A stretch of DNA of 64,000 bases from Paractinoplanes maris (GCF_023544465.1 NZ_JALPVL010000015.1:124001-188000), one strand, 5' to 3'; positions 33,364 through 41,498 are shown, counted from the first letter of the stretch. A program made the numbers and translations. The notes: generated by a model not told the origin, from the letters alone.

Positions 33364-34320
33364 ATGACACGAGCGGTTCGTTTCGATCAGTACGGCGACG
33401 TGGACGTCCTGCGCATCGAAGACGTGGAGCGTCCCTCGCCCGCCGCCGACCAGGTCCTCGTCGAGGTGGTCGCGGCCGGCATCAATCCCGGTGAGGCCTC
33501 CATCCGCGGCGGTCTGCTGCATGAGATGTGGCCCGCCACCTTCCCGTCCGGGCAGGGCAGCGACTTCGCCGGGCGGGTCGTCGAGGTCGGCGGGTCGGTC
33601 ACCGGGTTCGCGATCGGCGACGAGGTGCTCGGCTGGTCCGACTGGCGGTCGTCCCAGGCCGAGCACGTCGTGGTGCCGGCCGATCACCTGACCCACAAGC
33701 CCCTGGCCCTCGACTGGATCCGGGCCGGTGGCCTGTTCGTCGCGGGCGTGACGGCGTACGCGTCGGTGCGCGCGGTCCAGCCCAAGGAGGGCGAGACCGT
33801 CGTGGTGAGCGGCGCGGCCGGCGGTGTGGGCTCGCTGACCGTGCAGCTCGCCCGCAACACCGGCGCGCACGTCATCGGCATCGCCGGCCCGGCCAACGCG
33901 GCCTGGTTGCGCAGCGTCGGGGTCACCCCGGTGGCGTACGGCGACGGGCTGGCCGACCGGCTGCGCGAGGCCGCTCCGTCGGGCATCGACGCTTTCGTGG
34001 ACACGTACGGCAATGGTTATGTCGACCTGGCCGTGGAGCTCCAGGTCGATCCGGCCCGGGTCAACACGGTCATCGACTACGCGGCGGCGCAGAAGGCGGG
34101 GGCCAAGGCCGAGGGCAGTTCCACGGCCAGTGACGCCGAGATCCTGGGCTTCCTGGCCGGCGAGCTGGCCTGGGGCCGGGTCGTCATGCCGGTGGCGGCG
34201 ATCTATCCGCTGGACGCGGTGCGGGACGCCTACACCGAGCTGGCCGCCCGGCACACCCGCGGCAAGATCGTGCTGTCGACCGAGCTCCCGGCCAACGCGG
34301 GTCGCCAGCCGGCTAGTTGA
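33364..34320 (+). CDS. NADPH-dependent quinone oxidoreductase-like MDR protein
   Basis: A zinc-independent medium-chain dehydrogenase/reductase of the quinone oxidoreductase group, 318 residues. The GroES-like N domain (VLVEVVAAGINPGEASIRGG, GQGSDFAGRVVEVG) is followed by the NADPH Rossmann loop SGAAGGVGSLTVQLA. The structural-zinc cysteines are absent, as expected for the group. The natural substrate is unknown. It follows the ATPase gene by 29 bases and ends eight bases inside the convergent ClpN gene, so it belongs to the insert between aroK and aroB. Confidence 0.85.
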   Translation: MTRAVRFDQYGDVDVLRIEDVERPSPAADQVLVEVVAAGINPGEASIRGGLLHEMWPATFPSGQGSDFAGRVVEVGGSVTGFAIGDEVLGWSDWRSSQAEHVVVPADHLTHKPLALDWIRAGGLFVAGVTAYASVRAVQPKEGETVVVSGAAGGVGSLTVQLARNTGAHVIGIAGPANAAWLRSVGVTPVAYGDGLADRLREAAPSGIDAFVDTYGNGYVDLAVELQVDPARVNTVIDYAAAQKAGAKAEGSSTASDAEILGFLAGELAWGRVVMPVAAIYPLDAVRDAYTELAARHTRGKIVLSTELPANAGRQPAS

Positions 34321-35011
34321 GGCGGTTCTCCAGCCGTTCGATCCGCTCGACCAGCGGGGCCAATTCCTTCCGTACGGCGGTGAGGAGTTCAGTCGGGCCG
34401 GCGGCGGCCCGCAGGTGGGCGTATCCGCTCAGGGCGGCCGCCACCGCCCGGCGAGTGGCGCGGGGGTCGAGGCCGCGGGCCCGCAGCAGTTCGCCCGCGG
34501 CCCCGTCGGGCTCGGCGGCCAGCGCGATCAGCAGATGCTCGCAGCCGATGTAGTTGTTGCCGAGACCCAGCGCCTCACCCGCGGCCAGCTCCAGGACCGC
34601 GGCGGCCTGGGGGCTGAAGCGCAGGCCGTCCGCGTTCGCACCCGGCTCCGGAGTCGTCGGTGCGGTGATCGAGCCCGGGCTGACGTCGAGGGCGGTGAGC
34701 AGTTGCAGCGCCAGGTTGCCGCCCTCGGCCAGGATGCCGTGCAGCAGGTCGCCGGTGCTGACGGTGGTCGCGCCGGCCGTCTGGGCTCGCCCGGCGGCCA
34801 GGGTGAGCGCGGTGACCAGGCGGCCCGTGAGGTTGGGGAACTGCTCGGCCAGGGCGGCGGCGTCGACGTCGGTCAGGACGGCCTGGCGGATCGTGGTGAT
34901 CCGGCGGACTGCCTGGTCGAGGGCGCGCTGGCAGATCGCCGAGACGGGGACACCGGTCTCGCGGACGGCTTCGGCCAGATCGTCGGGCAGATACACGTTG
35001 ATTTTCGGCAT
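34313..35011 (-). CDS. RHH-type N terminus fused to Clp N-terminal repeat domains
   Basis: A 232-residue protein. Residues 1-38 (MPKINVYLPDDLAEAVRETG and on to RALDQAVRR) look like a ribbon-helix-helix DNA-binding or CcdA-like segment. Two Clp-N-like repeats follow (about 55-110, ALTLAAGRAQTAGATTVSTGDLLHGIL, and 125-185, FSPQAAAVLELAAGEALGLGNNYIGCEHLLIAL), the fold that ClpA/ClpC use to bind substrates. No ATPase is attached. A role as transcription factor or ClpC-linked adaptor is inference. It ends with a coiled coil (LLTAVRKELAPLVERIERLENRL). Confidence 0.82.
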   Translation of the reverse strand: MPKINVYLPDDLAEAVRETGVPVSAICQRALDQAVRRITTIRQAVLTDVDAAALAEQFPNLTGRLVTALTLAAGRAQTAGATTVSTGDLLHGILAEGGNLALQLLTALDVSPGSITAPTTPEPGANADGLRFSPQAAAVLELAAGEALGLGNNYIGCEHLLIALAAEPDGAAGELLRARGLDPRATRRAVAAALSGYAHLRAAAGPTELLTAVRKELAPLVERIERLENRLN

Positions 35012-35017
35012 GGGTCA

Positions 35018-35071
35018 GTTGTAACCCTAGTGGGGGCATAAAGATATAACCCCATTTCCGTACGGTCGGAC
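35018..35071. promoter_or_regulatory. AT-rich divergent control region between RHH-ClpN gene and aroB
   Basis: This short gap is strikingly AT-rich for the window. On the plus strand GATATAAC (35043-35050) can serve as a -10 for aroB, with TTGTAA (about 35019-35024) as a loose -35. On the minus strand TTATATC can serve the RHH-ClpN gene. TAACCC occurs twice, with the imperfect inverted partner GGGGGCATA between, so it could be an operator for the RHH protein itself. Assignments are by eye. Confidence 0.4.
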
Positions 35072-35103
35072 GCGTGTCACCCCGGTCGGTGCGGCGGGCT
35101 AAG

Positions 35104-36174
35104 GTGACCGCCGTGGTGACGCGTATTCAGGTGGACGGTGACCGTCCGTACGAGGTGCTTGTCGGTCGTGACCTGGCGGGGCAGCTGCCCTCGCTGATCG
35201 AGGGGGCGTCCCGGGCGGCGGTGCTCTTCGCCGCGCCCCTGCGCGAGCAGGCCGCCCGGGTGGCCGAGGCGGCCGGCGTGCCGACCGTGCTGATCGAGGT
35301 GCCCGACGCCGAGCGGGGCAAGACCGTCGAGGTCGCCGCGACGTGCTGGGACGAGCTGGGGAGCAACAACTTCACCCGGACGGATGTGGTGGTGGGCGTC
35401 GGTGGCGGCGCGGTCACCGATCTGGCCGGTTTCGTCGCCGCCGGCTGGCTGCGCGGGGTGCGCTGGGTGCCGTGCTCGACGTCGCTGCTCGGCATGGTCG
35501 ACGCGGCCGTCGGCGGCAAGACCGGTGTCAACATCGCCGCCGGTAAGAATCTGGTCGGTGCGTTCCACCCGCCGGCCGGCGTGCTCTGCGATCTCGACTC
35601 GCTCCGGACGCTGCCGGCCGACGACCTGACCGCCGGGCTGGCCGAGGTGGTCAAGTGCGGGTTCATCGCCGATCCGCACATCCTCGACCTGATCGAGAGC
35701 GACCCGGCCGCGGCCGCCGACCCCGGCGGGCCGGTGCTGCGCGAGCTGGTCGAGCGGGCCATCCGGGTCAAGGCCGAGGTGGTGAGCGTCGACCTCAAGG
35801 AGTCGGGGCTGCGCGAGATCCTCAACTACGGCCACACCCTGGGCCACGCGATCGAGAAGCGCGAGAGATACACCTGGAAGCACGGGCACGCGGTCTCGGT
35901 CGGCCTGATCTTCGCCGCCGCGCTGTCAGCCTTGTCGGGCCGCCTCGACGCCCCGGCGGCGGCGCGTCACCGGGCCGTCCTCGAGGCGCTGGGCCTCCCG
36001 ACGTCGTATGCGCCCGAGGCCTGGCCGGAGCTGCTGAGCGCGATGCGGGTCGACAAGAAGGCACGCGCCGCCACCCTGCGTTTCGTGGTGCTCGACGGCC
36101 TGGCCAAACCGGGCATCCTCGCCGGCCCCGACGAATCGCTGCTGGAGCAGGCGTACGCGGAGGTGGCGCGATGA
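35104..36174 (+). CDS. aroB: 3-dehydroquinate synthase
   Basis: It converts DAHP to 3-dehydroquinate using NAD and a divalent metal. The motifs VVGVGGGAVTDLAGFVAAGWLRG, STSLLGMVDAAVGGKTGVN, KNLVGAFHPP and the metal-ligand segment LNYGHTLGHAIE are complete. I chose GTG 35104, giving MTAVVTRIQVDGDRPYEVLVGR, which resembles Streptomyces AroB; GTG 35113 and 35116 are close alternatives. It is separated from aroK by the ATPase-oxidoreductase-ClpN insert and overlaps aroQ by four bases (ATGA). Confidence 0.94.
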   Translation: MTAVVTRIQVDGDRPYEVLVGRDLAGQLPSLIEGASRAAVLFAAPLREQAARVAEAAGVPTVLIEVPDAERGKTVEVAATCWDELGSNNFTRTDVVVGVGGGAVTDLAGFVAAGWLRGVRWVPCSTSLLGMVDAAVGGKTGVNIAAGKNLVGAFHPPAGVLCDLDSLRTLPADDLTAGLAEVVKCGFIADPHILDLIESDPAAAADPGGPVLRELVERAIRVKAEVVSVDLKESGLREILNYGHTLGHAIEKRERYTWKHGHAVSVGLIFAAALSALSGRLDAPAAARHRAVLEALGLPTSYAPEAWPELLSAMRVDKKARAATLRFVVLDGLAKPGILAGPDESLLEQAYAEVAR

Positions 36175-36635
36175 TCTACGTGCTGAACGGGCCGAACCTG
36201 GGCCGGCTGGGCACCCGCGAGCCCGCGGTCTACGGCTCGACGACCTACGCCGACCTCGAGCGGCTCTGCCTCGAGACCGGTGCACGGCTCGGGCTCGAGG
36301 TCCAGGTGCGCCAGACCGACGCCGAGTTCAAGATGATCACGTGGCTGCACGCGGCGGCCGACGAGGGTGCCGACGTGGTGCTCAACCCGGCGGCCTGGAG
36401 CCACTACAACATCGCGATCCGGGACGCGGCGGCCATGCTGCGCGGCCGGCTCATCGAGGTACACATCAGCAACATCCATACGCGCGAGGAGTTCCGGCAC
36501 CATTCGGTCATCTCGGCCGTCGCCGCCGGAGTCATCGCCGGATTGGGTGTCGATGGTTACCGTCTCGCGCTGGAGCATCTGGCCCGATTCGCCGCCGAGG
36601 CCGCGACGTCGGTAAACTCGGTCGGTCACCCATAG
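36171..36635 (+). CDS. aroQ: 3-dehydroquinate dehydratase, type II
   Basis: It dehydrates 3-dehydroquinate to 3-dehydroshikimate by the dodecameric type II mechanism. The signature LNGPNLGRLGTREPAVYG (with the catalytic-loop Arg and Tyr), VVLNPAAWSHYNIAIRDA and EVHISNIHTREEFRHHS are intact in 154 residues. It is translationally coupled to aroB. efp follows 36 bases later. Confidence 0.94.
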   Translation: MIYVLNGPNLGRLGTREPAVYGSTTYADLERLCLETGARLGLEVQVRQTDAEFKMITWLHAAADEGADVVLNPAAWSHYNIAIRDAAAMLRGRLIEVHISNIHTREEFRHHSVISAVAAGVIAGLGVDGYRLALEHLARFAAEAATSVNSVGHP

Positions 36636-36671
36636 ATTCCGGACACAAGGCAGACAGGGCTTCAAGAAACC

Positions 36672-37229
36672 ATGGCTTCCACGAACGACCTGAAGAACGG
36701 CCTGGTGCTCAACCTCGACGGCGACCTGTGGTCCGTCGTGGAGTTCCAGCACGTCAAGCCCGGTAAGGGTGGGGCGTTCGTGCGCACCACGCTCAAGAAC
36801 GTGCTGAGCGGCAAGGTTGTCGACAAGACCTTCAATGCCGGCACCAAGGTCGACACCGCGACGGTCGACAAGCGCACGATGCAATACCTCTATCTCGACG
36901 GCGAAGACTTCGTCTTCATGGATCTGGACACCTTCGACCAGATCAACGTGCCCGCCGGCACCGTCGGGGAGAACGCCAACTACCTGCTCCCCGAGGCCGA
37001 GGCCACGGTCGCCACCCACGAGGGTGTGCCGCTCTACATCGAGCTGCCGACGAGCGTCTTCCTCGAGGTCACCTACACCGAGCCGGGCCTGCAGGGCGAC
37101 CGCTCGACCGGCGGCACCAAGCCGGCCACGGTCGAGACCGGCGCCACGGTCAACGTGCCGCTGTTCATCACCACGGGCGAGAAGATCAAGGTCGACACCC
37201 GCGACGGCCGTTACCTCGGTCGTTCCTGA
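36672..37229 (+). CDS. efp: Elongation factor P with a PGKGG loop
   Basis: EF-P rescues ribosomes stalled on proline runs, relevant here because several neighbours are proline-rich. The 185-residue protein has all three domains and the C-terminal signature KVDTRDGRYLGR. The loop that reaches the peptidyl-transferase centre reads KPGKGGAF with lysine K32. The described actinobacterial subgroup with an unmodified lysine has the palindromic loop PGKGP; here the last residue is Gly. No modification enzymes (EpmA, EarP) are visible in the window. Confidence 0.95.
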   Translation: MASTNDLKNGLVLNLDGDLWSVVEFQHVKPGKGGAFVRTTLKNVLSGKVVDKTFNAGTKVDTATVDKRTMQYLYLDGEDFVFMDLDTFDQINVPAGTVGENANYLLPEAEATVATHEGVPLYIELPTSVFLEVTYTEPGLQGDRSTGGTKPATVETGATVNVPLFITTGEKIKVDTRDGRYLGRS

Positions 37230-37230
37230 G

Positions 37231-37665
37231 ATGGCCGAGGGTCCCAAGACGCAGATGCCCGCGCGTCGTAAGGCGCGCAAGCGGGCCCTCGACGTGCTCT
37301 ACGAGGCCGACCTGCGCGACCTGCCCCCTCGGCAGGTGCTGGCGACCTACCTCGAGCGCATCGCGAAACCGCATCCCGAGCACCTCGGCTACGCGGTCAG
37401 CCTGGTCGAGGGCGTGGCCGAGCATCTCGACCGCATCGACGAGCTGATCGCCAGCTACGCCGAGGGCTGGACGATCGACCGCATGCCGGTGGTCGACCGC
37501 AACCTGGCCCGCATCGCCGTCTACGAGCTGCTCTACGTCTCCGAGATCGACGACCCGGTGGCGATCACCGAGGCGGTCGAGCTGGCCAAGCAGATGTCCA
37601 CCGACGACAGTCCGCGCTTTCTCAACGGCATCCTCGGCCGCATCGCCGAGTTCGCCACCCGCTGA
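37231..37665 (+). CDS. nusB: Transcription antitermination factor NusB
   Basis: NusB binds BoxA RNA with NusE during rRNA antitermination. The all-helical 144-residue protein shows ARRKARKRALDVLYEADLRD at its start, VEGVAEHLDRIDELIASYAEGWTIDRMPVVDRNLARIAVYELLY in the middle and the signature AITEAVELAKQMSTDDSPRFLNGILGRI. ATG 37231 follows the efp stop by one base; ATG 37255 (MPARRKARKRAL) is a plausible alternative. Confidence 0.93.
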   Translation: MAEGPKTQMPARRKARKRALDVLYEADLRDLPPRQVLATYLERIAKPHPEHLGYAVSLVEGVAEHLDRIDELIASYAEGWTIDRMPVVDRNLARIAVYELLYVSEIDDPVAITEAVELAKQMSTDDSPRFLNGILGRIAEFATR

Positions 37666-37694
37666 CCTCTTCGGGCCGGCACCTCGCTGACTGT

Positions 37695-37730
37695 GCGCTC
37701 CGGCCGATCGGCCGGAGCGCCTTGCTTTTC
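37695..37730 (+). terminator. Rho-independent terminator after nusB
   Basis: A perfect 26-base palindrome (37695-37720, arms GCGCTCCGGCCGA and its complement) is followed by CTTGCTTTTC. It lies 30 bases after the nusB stop and would end the aro-efp-nusB transcript. The long GC stem and T-rich tail make this a strong candidate. Confidence 0.75.
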
Positions 37731-37882
37731 CCGCCGGACGCCCCGTCGCGAAATTCGCCGACGTACTGCGCCGCCGCGATCACTCATCGTGCGAAAACCG
37801 GCGGCGACGGTGATCTTGACGATCGGTGCCGACACGATCTGTGATGTCGGCCGTCAGGCAAGTACGCGGACCGGTGACAACG

Positions 37883-37907
37883 AAAAAGCCCGCGACAGTC
37901 GCGGGCT
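37883..37907 (-). terminator. Rho-independent terminator after bldD
   Basis: On the minus strand a 9-bp stem (AGCCCGCGA / TCGCGGGCT, 37887-37907) with a 3-base loop is followed by TTTTT. It lies 72 bases after the bldD stop. The rest of the 37666-37978 gap, between this and the nusB terminator, shows no ORF or RNA motif that I can recognise. Confidence 0.8.
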
Positions 37908-37978
37908 TCTCGGTGTCGGGACGTACGCCGGATCGGAGTCCGGCGCGGTCGGGGGGAAGGGGGATGGGGCGGGAAAGA

Positions 37979-38467
37979 TCAGCTGGCGAAGAAGGCCCGG
38001 GGGTCGGCCACCAGAACACCCTGCTCGGTCAGGCGCTCGATGAGGCCGGACGGCGAGATGTCGTAGACGATGGCCAGCGCCCGCAGGTCGTCGGCGCGGA
38101 TGGACAGGACGCGGCCGTTGTAGTCACCGCGCTGCTGCTGGATGGCCCGGGCGTAACGCGCCACGTAGGCGAGGTCCTCGCCGGTGGTGTCGTAGAGCTT
38201 CTCCAGGTCCAGCACGATCTTGTTGGTGGCCTCGAGACGGACCCCGCTGCCATCGGGCAGCAGCTCCGAGACGGGCACCCGGTAGAAGTCCGCGAGCTCA
38301 GCAAGGCGCGACACGGTGACGGCCCGGTCGCCGCGCTCGTACGAGCCCACCACGACGGCCTTCCATCGGCCGTTCGACTTCTCTTCCACACCCTGCAGGG
38401 ACAGACCCTGCTGCTGCCGGATGGAGCGCAGGCGCGCACCCAGCGACTTGGCGTACTCAGACGGCAT
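37979..38467 (-). CDS. bldD: Developmental master repressor BldD (c-di-GMP-responsive)
   Basis: BldD represses sporulation genes during vegetative growth and dimerises on tetrameric cyclic di-GMP. The N-terminal XRE-type helix-turn-helix (residues 2-70; ARLRSIRQQQGLSLQGVEEKS, VVVGSYERGDRAVTVSRLAELADFY) is very close to Streptomyces BldD. The C-terminal domain carries the c-di-GMP signature RGD-X8-RxDD (R113-G-D115 and R124-A-D126-D127). ATG 38467 has GGGAG upstream; GTG 38482 would add five residues. A response regulator with a GGDEF-like domain is encoded at 62.2 kb. Confidence 0.95.
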   Translation of the reverse strand: MPSEYAKSLGARLRSIRQQQGLSLQGVEEKSNGRWKAVVVGSYERGDRAVTVSRLAELADFYRVPVSELLPDGSGVRLEATNKIVLDLEKLYDTTGEDLAYVARYARAIQQQRGDYNGRVLSIRADDLRALAIVYDISPSGLIERLTEQGVLVADPRAFFAS

Positions 38468-38515
38468 TCGGAACACTCCCACTGTGCTGGCCCGGAGGGT
38501 TCCCCTCCGCGATCG

Positions 38516-38528
38516 CTACGCAGCGTGA
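38516..38528 (-). promoter_or_regulatory. Candidate BldD operator upstream of bldD
   Basis: The sequence ctACgcagcGTgA matches the core of the BldD box tnAC-n5-GTnA. It lies about 50 bases before the bldD start. BldD is autoregulated in Streptomyces coelicolor, so autoregulation here is a reasonable inference. The first consensus T is not matched. Confidence 0.4.
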
Positions 38529-38723
38529 CGGTACGCAGTGAGCGACCCCTGGTCAAGTGTCGTTCAACGATGAGTCGCGATGAACCGAGCAGAGTTGTCG
38601 CATTAGTCCGACGTGTTCGCTGGTCGGGCAGGTCACCATGGTCATCGCCACGTCCACTGGTAACGTAGCGTCAGCCATCGGGCCGGCCCTCCAGGGCTCG
38701 GCCCACCAGACGTCCTTTAACGA

Positions 38724-38741
38724 CCCGTCCAGTGAGGCGGG
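38724..38741 (+). promoter_or_regulatory. PyrR-binding RNA hairpin at the pyrR ribosome binding site
   Basis: A small hairpin (CCCG 38724-38727, loop TCCAGTGAGG, CGGG 38738-38741) carries the PyrR recognition loop UCCAGnGAGG. It abuts the Shine-Dalgarno AAGGAGG (38743-38749) of pyrR. As described for Mycobacterium, UMP-bound PyrR would hide the ribosome binding site and repress the operon translationally. No terminator/antiterminator pair is seen, which favours this mode. Confidence 0.75.
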
Positions 38742-38755
38742 GAAGGAGGTCCGCC

Positions 38756-39316
38756 GTGGCATCGCCACGCGCCGACGCGCCTAGCAAGATCATTTTGAGT
38801 GCGTCCGACCTGCACCGGGTCGTCGACCGCATCGCTCATCAGATTCTCGAGAAGACCTCCGGCGCCACCGGCACCGTGCTTCTCGGCATTCCCACCCGCG
38901 GCGTGCCGCTGGCCCACCGGCTGGCCGCGCGCATCCACGCCTTCGAGGGCATCGACGTGCCGGTCGGCTCGCTCGACATCACGCTCTACCGCGACGACCT
39001 GCGGCTGCACGCCACCCGCGCGCTGGGCAAGACCGAGCTGCCCGGCGGTGGCATCGACGGCCGCCGGGTCGTGCTGGTCGACGACGTGCTCTACAGCGGA
39101 CGCACCGTCCGGGCCGCGCTGGACGCCCTGAACGACGAGGGCCGGCCCAGCTCGGTGCAGCTCGCGGTGCTCGTCGACCGCGGCCACCGCCAGCTGCCGA
39201 TCCGCGCCGACTACGTGGGCAAGAACATCCCGACCGCGCTGTCGGAGAGCGTCCGCGTGTCGCTCACCGAGACCGACGGCCTCGACGAGGTCAAGCTGAC
39301 CGGGGGCGACCTGTGA
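38756..39316 (+). CDS. pyrR: Pyrimidine operon regulator PyrR / uracil phosphoribosyltransferase-like
   Basis: PyrR binds UMP and pyr mRNA and usually has weak uracil phosphoribosyltransferase activity. The type I PRTase fold is evident: GIPTRGVPLAHRLA, the PRPP loop VVLVDDVLYSGRTVRAALDAL, and DRGHRQLPIRADYVGKNIPT. I chose GTG 38756 (MASPRADAPSK), with AAGGAGG eight bases upstream, over an upstream in-frame ATG inside the regulatory hairpin. It heads pyrR-pyrB-pyrC-carA-carB-pyrD-bioA-pyrF and overlaps pyrB by four bases. Confidence 0.94.
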   Translation: MASPRADAPSKIILSASDLHRVVDRIAHQILEKTSGATGTVLLGIPTRGVPLAHRLAARIHAFEGIDVPVGSLDITLYRDDLRLHATRALGKTELPGGGIDGRRVVLVDDVLYSGRTVRAALDALNDEGRPSSVQLAVLVDRGHRQLPIRADYVGKNIPTALSESVRVSLTETDGLDEVKLTGGDL

Positions 39317-40236
39317 TCAAGCATCTGCGCTCGGCGGCCGACCTCGACGCGGCCACCGCGACCCTGATCCTGGACACCGCGGGAGAGATGGCCGCACTGG
39401 CCGGCCGCGAGGTCAAGAAGCTGCCGACCCTCCGCGGCCGCACCGTGGTCAACCTCTTCTACGAGGACTCGACGCGCACCCGCATCTCGTTCGAGGCGGC
39501 GGCCAAGCGGCTCTCGGCCGACGTCATCAACTTCTCGGCCAAGGGCTCCAGCGTCTCCAAGGGCGAGAGCCTCAAGGACACCGCGCTGACCCTGCAGGCG
39601 ATGGGGGCCGACGCGGTCGTCATCCGGCACCCCGCCTCGGGTGCGCCGCACCGGCTGGCCGCGTGGGTCGACGGGTCGGTGGTCAACGCCGGCGACGGGA
39701 CGCACGAGCACCCCACGCAGGCGCTGCTCGACGCGTACACGATGCGCTCGCGGCTGGGCCGGCTCGACGGCCTTCGCGTGGCCATCGTGGGTGATGTGCT
39801 TCACAGCCGGGTCGCTCGATCGAACGTCTTGTTGCTGACGACGCTGGGTGCCCAGGTCACGCTCGTCGGGCCGCCCACACTCATCCCGGTGGACATCGCC
39901 GCCGCTCTGTCGCCGTCCACAAAAGTGTCGTACGACCTGGATAGCGTCCTGCCCGACATGGACGTCGTGATGATGCTTCGAGTGCAGACCGAGCGCATGC
40001 AGGACTCGTATTTCCCCAGCGCGAGGGAATACAGCCGCCGCTACGGTCTCGACCTGGCGCGCATGCGCAAGATGCCGGAGCACGCGATCGTCATGCACCC
40101 CGGCCCGATGAACCGCGGCATGGAGATCGCCCCCGAGGTGGCCGACTCATCCCGCTCCACGATCGTCGAACAGGTCGCGAACGGCGTCAGCGCCCGGATG
40201 GCCGTCCTTTATCTGCTGCTTGGGGGCAAAGCATGA
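39313..40236 (+). CDS. pyrB: Aspartate carbamoyltransferase catalytic subunit
   Basis: It condenses carbamoyl phosphate and aspartate to N-carbamoylaspartate. The carbamoyl-phosphate site FYEDSTRTRISFEAAAKRL, GSSVSKGESLKDT, HPTQALLDAYTM and the domain HPGPMNRGMEI are present in 307 residues. There is no pyrI regulatory subunit; in actinobacteria the enzyme pairs with dihydroorotase. It overlaps pyrR and pyrC by four bases each. Confidence 0.95.
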   Translation: MIKHLRSAADLDAATATLILDTAGEMAALAGREVKKLPTLRGRTVVNLFYEDSTRTRISFEAAAKRLSADVINFSAKGSSVSKGESLKDTALTLQAMGADAVVIRHPASGAPHRLAAWVDGSVVNAGDGTHEHPTQALLDAYTMRSRLGRLDGLRVAIVGDVLHSRVARSNVLLLTTLGAQVTLVGPPTLIPVDIAAALSPSTKVSYDLDSVLPDMDVVMMLRVQTERMQDSYFPSAREYSRRYGLDLARMRKMPEHAIVMHPGPMNRGMEIAPEVADSSRSTIVEQVANGVSARMAVLYLLLGGKA

Positions 40237-41498
40237 CCTCATATCTGCTGCGTGGTGTCTCGGTGGCCGCCGCCCCGGCACGAGACTTGGCCATCGTTGA
40301 CGGCCGCATCTCCGACGAAGCGCCGTCGGATGCGCAGATCATCGACGCTTCCGGCCTCGTGGCCCTGCCCGGCCTGGTCGACCTGCACACCCACCTGCGC
40401 GAGCCCGGCCGCGAGGACGCCGAGACGGTCGAGACCGGCTCCCGCGCCGCGGCCCTCGGCGGTTACACCGCGGTCTTCGCGATGGCCAACACCTCGCCGG
40501 TGGCCGACACGGCGGGCGTGGTCGAGCAGGTCTGGCGGCTCGGTCGCGAGGCGGGGCTGGTCGACGTACAGCCGATCGGCGCGGTCACCGTCGGGCTGGC
40601 CGGCAAGCAGCTGGCCGAGCTGGGCGCCATGGCGACCTCCGCGGCCGGCGTGCGCATCTTCTCCGACGACGGCCACTGCGTCGCCGACCCGCGCCTGATG
40701 CGCCGCGCGCTCGAATACGTGAAGGCCTTCGACGGCATCATCGCCCAGCACGCCGAGGAGCCGCGGCTCACCGAGGGCGCCCAGATGCACGAGGGCGAGG
40801 TCAGCACCCGGCTCGGGCTCACCGGCTGGCCCGCGGTCGCCGAGGAGGCGATCATCGCCCGCGATGTGCTGCTGACCGAGCACGTGGGCAGCCGGCTGCA
40901 CGTCTGCCACGTCTCCACGGCCGGCTCGGTCGAGGTGCTGCGCCAGGCCAAGGCCCGCGGCGTGCGGGTGACGGCCGAGGTCACCCCGCATCACCTGCTG
41001 CTCACCGACGAGCTGGCCGCCTCCTACGACCCGGTCTACAAGGTCAACCCCCCGTTGCGTACGGCCAAGGACGTGCACGCCCTGCGCGAGGCACTCGTCG
41101 AGGGCGTCATCGACATCGTCGCCACCGATCACGCACCGCACGCCGTGGAGGACAAGGAGTGCGAGTGGGCCTATGCCCGACCGGGCATGGTGGGGCTGGA
41201 GACCGCCCTGCCGGTCGTGCTCTCGGTGCTGGGTGAGCAGTGGGATCTGATCGCCGAGCGCATGTCCCGCGCCCCGGCGCGCATCGCCGGCCTGACCGGG
41301 CACGGCACCGGGCTCGCGGTGGGCGACCCGGCCAACATCACGCTGGTGGACCCGTCCGCCCGGCGGGTCGTCGACCCGTCCGAGCTGGCGAGCCGCAGCC
41401 GCAACACACCGTATGCGGGCACCACCCTGCCGGGTCGCATCGTCGCGACCTTCCTCCGGGGAGAGCCGACGGTCCTGGATGGGAAGGCTGTCAAGTGA
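40233..41498 (+). CDS. pyrC: Dihydroorotase
   Basis: It cyclises carbamoylaspartate to dihydroorotate with zinc. The metal motif DLHTHLREPG, the substrate loop GGYTAVFAMANTSP, further ligand regions AQHAEEPRL and HVCHVSTAGSVE-like LHVCHVSTAGS, EVTPHHLLL and VATDHAPHAVEDK are intact. The 421-residue length matches the class I type typical of Gram-positives. It is coupled to pyrB and carA by overlaps. Confidence 0.95.
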   Translation: MTSYLLRGVSVAAAPARDLAIVDGRISDEAPSDAQIIDASGLVALPGLVDLHTHLREPGREDAETVETGSRAAALGGYTAVFAMANTSPVADTAGVVEQVWRLGREAGLVDVQPIGAVTVGLAGKQLAELGAMATSAAGVRIFSDDGHCVADPRLMRRALEYVKAFDGIIAQHAEEPRLTEGAQMHEGEVSTRLGLTGWPAVAEEAIIARDVLLTEHVGSRLHVCHVSTAGSVEVLRQAKARGVRVTAEVTPHHLLLTDELAASYDPVYKVNPPLRTAKDVHALREALVEGVIDIVATDHAPHAVEDKECEWAYARPGMVGLETALPVVLSVLGEQWDLIAERMSRAPARIAGLTGHGTGLAVGDPANITLVDPSARRVVDPSELASRSRNTPYAGTTLPGRIVATFLRGEPTVLDGKAVK

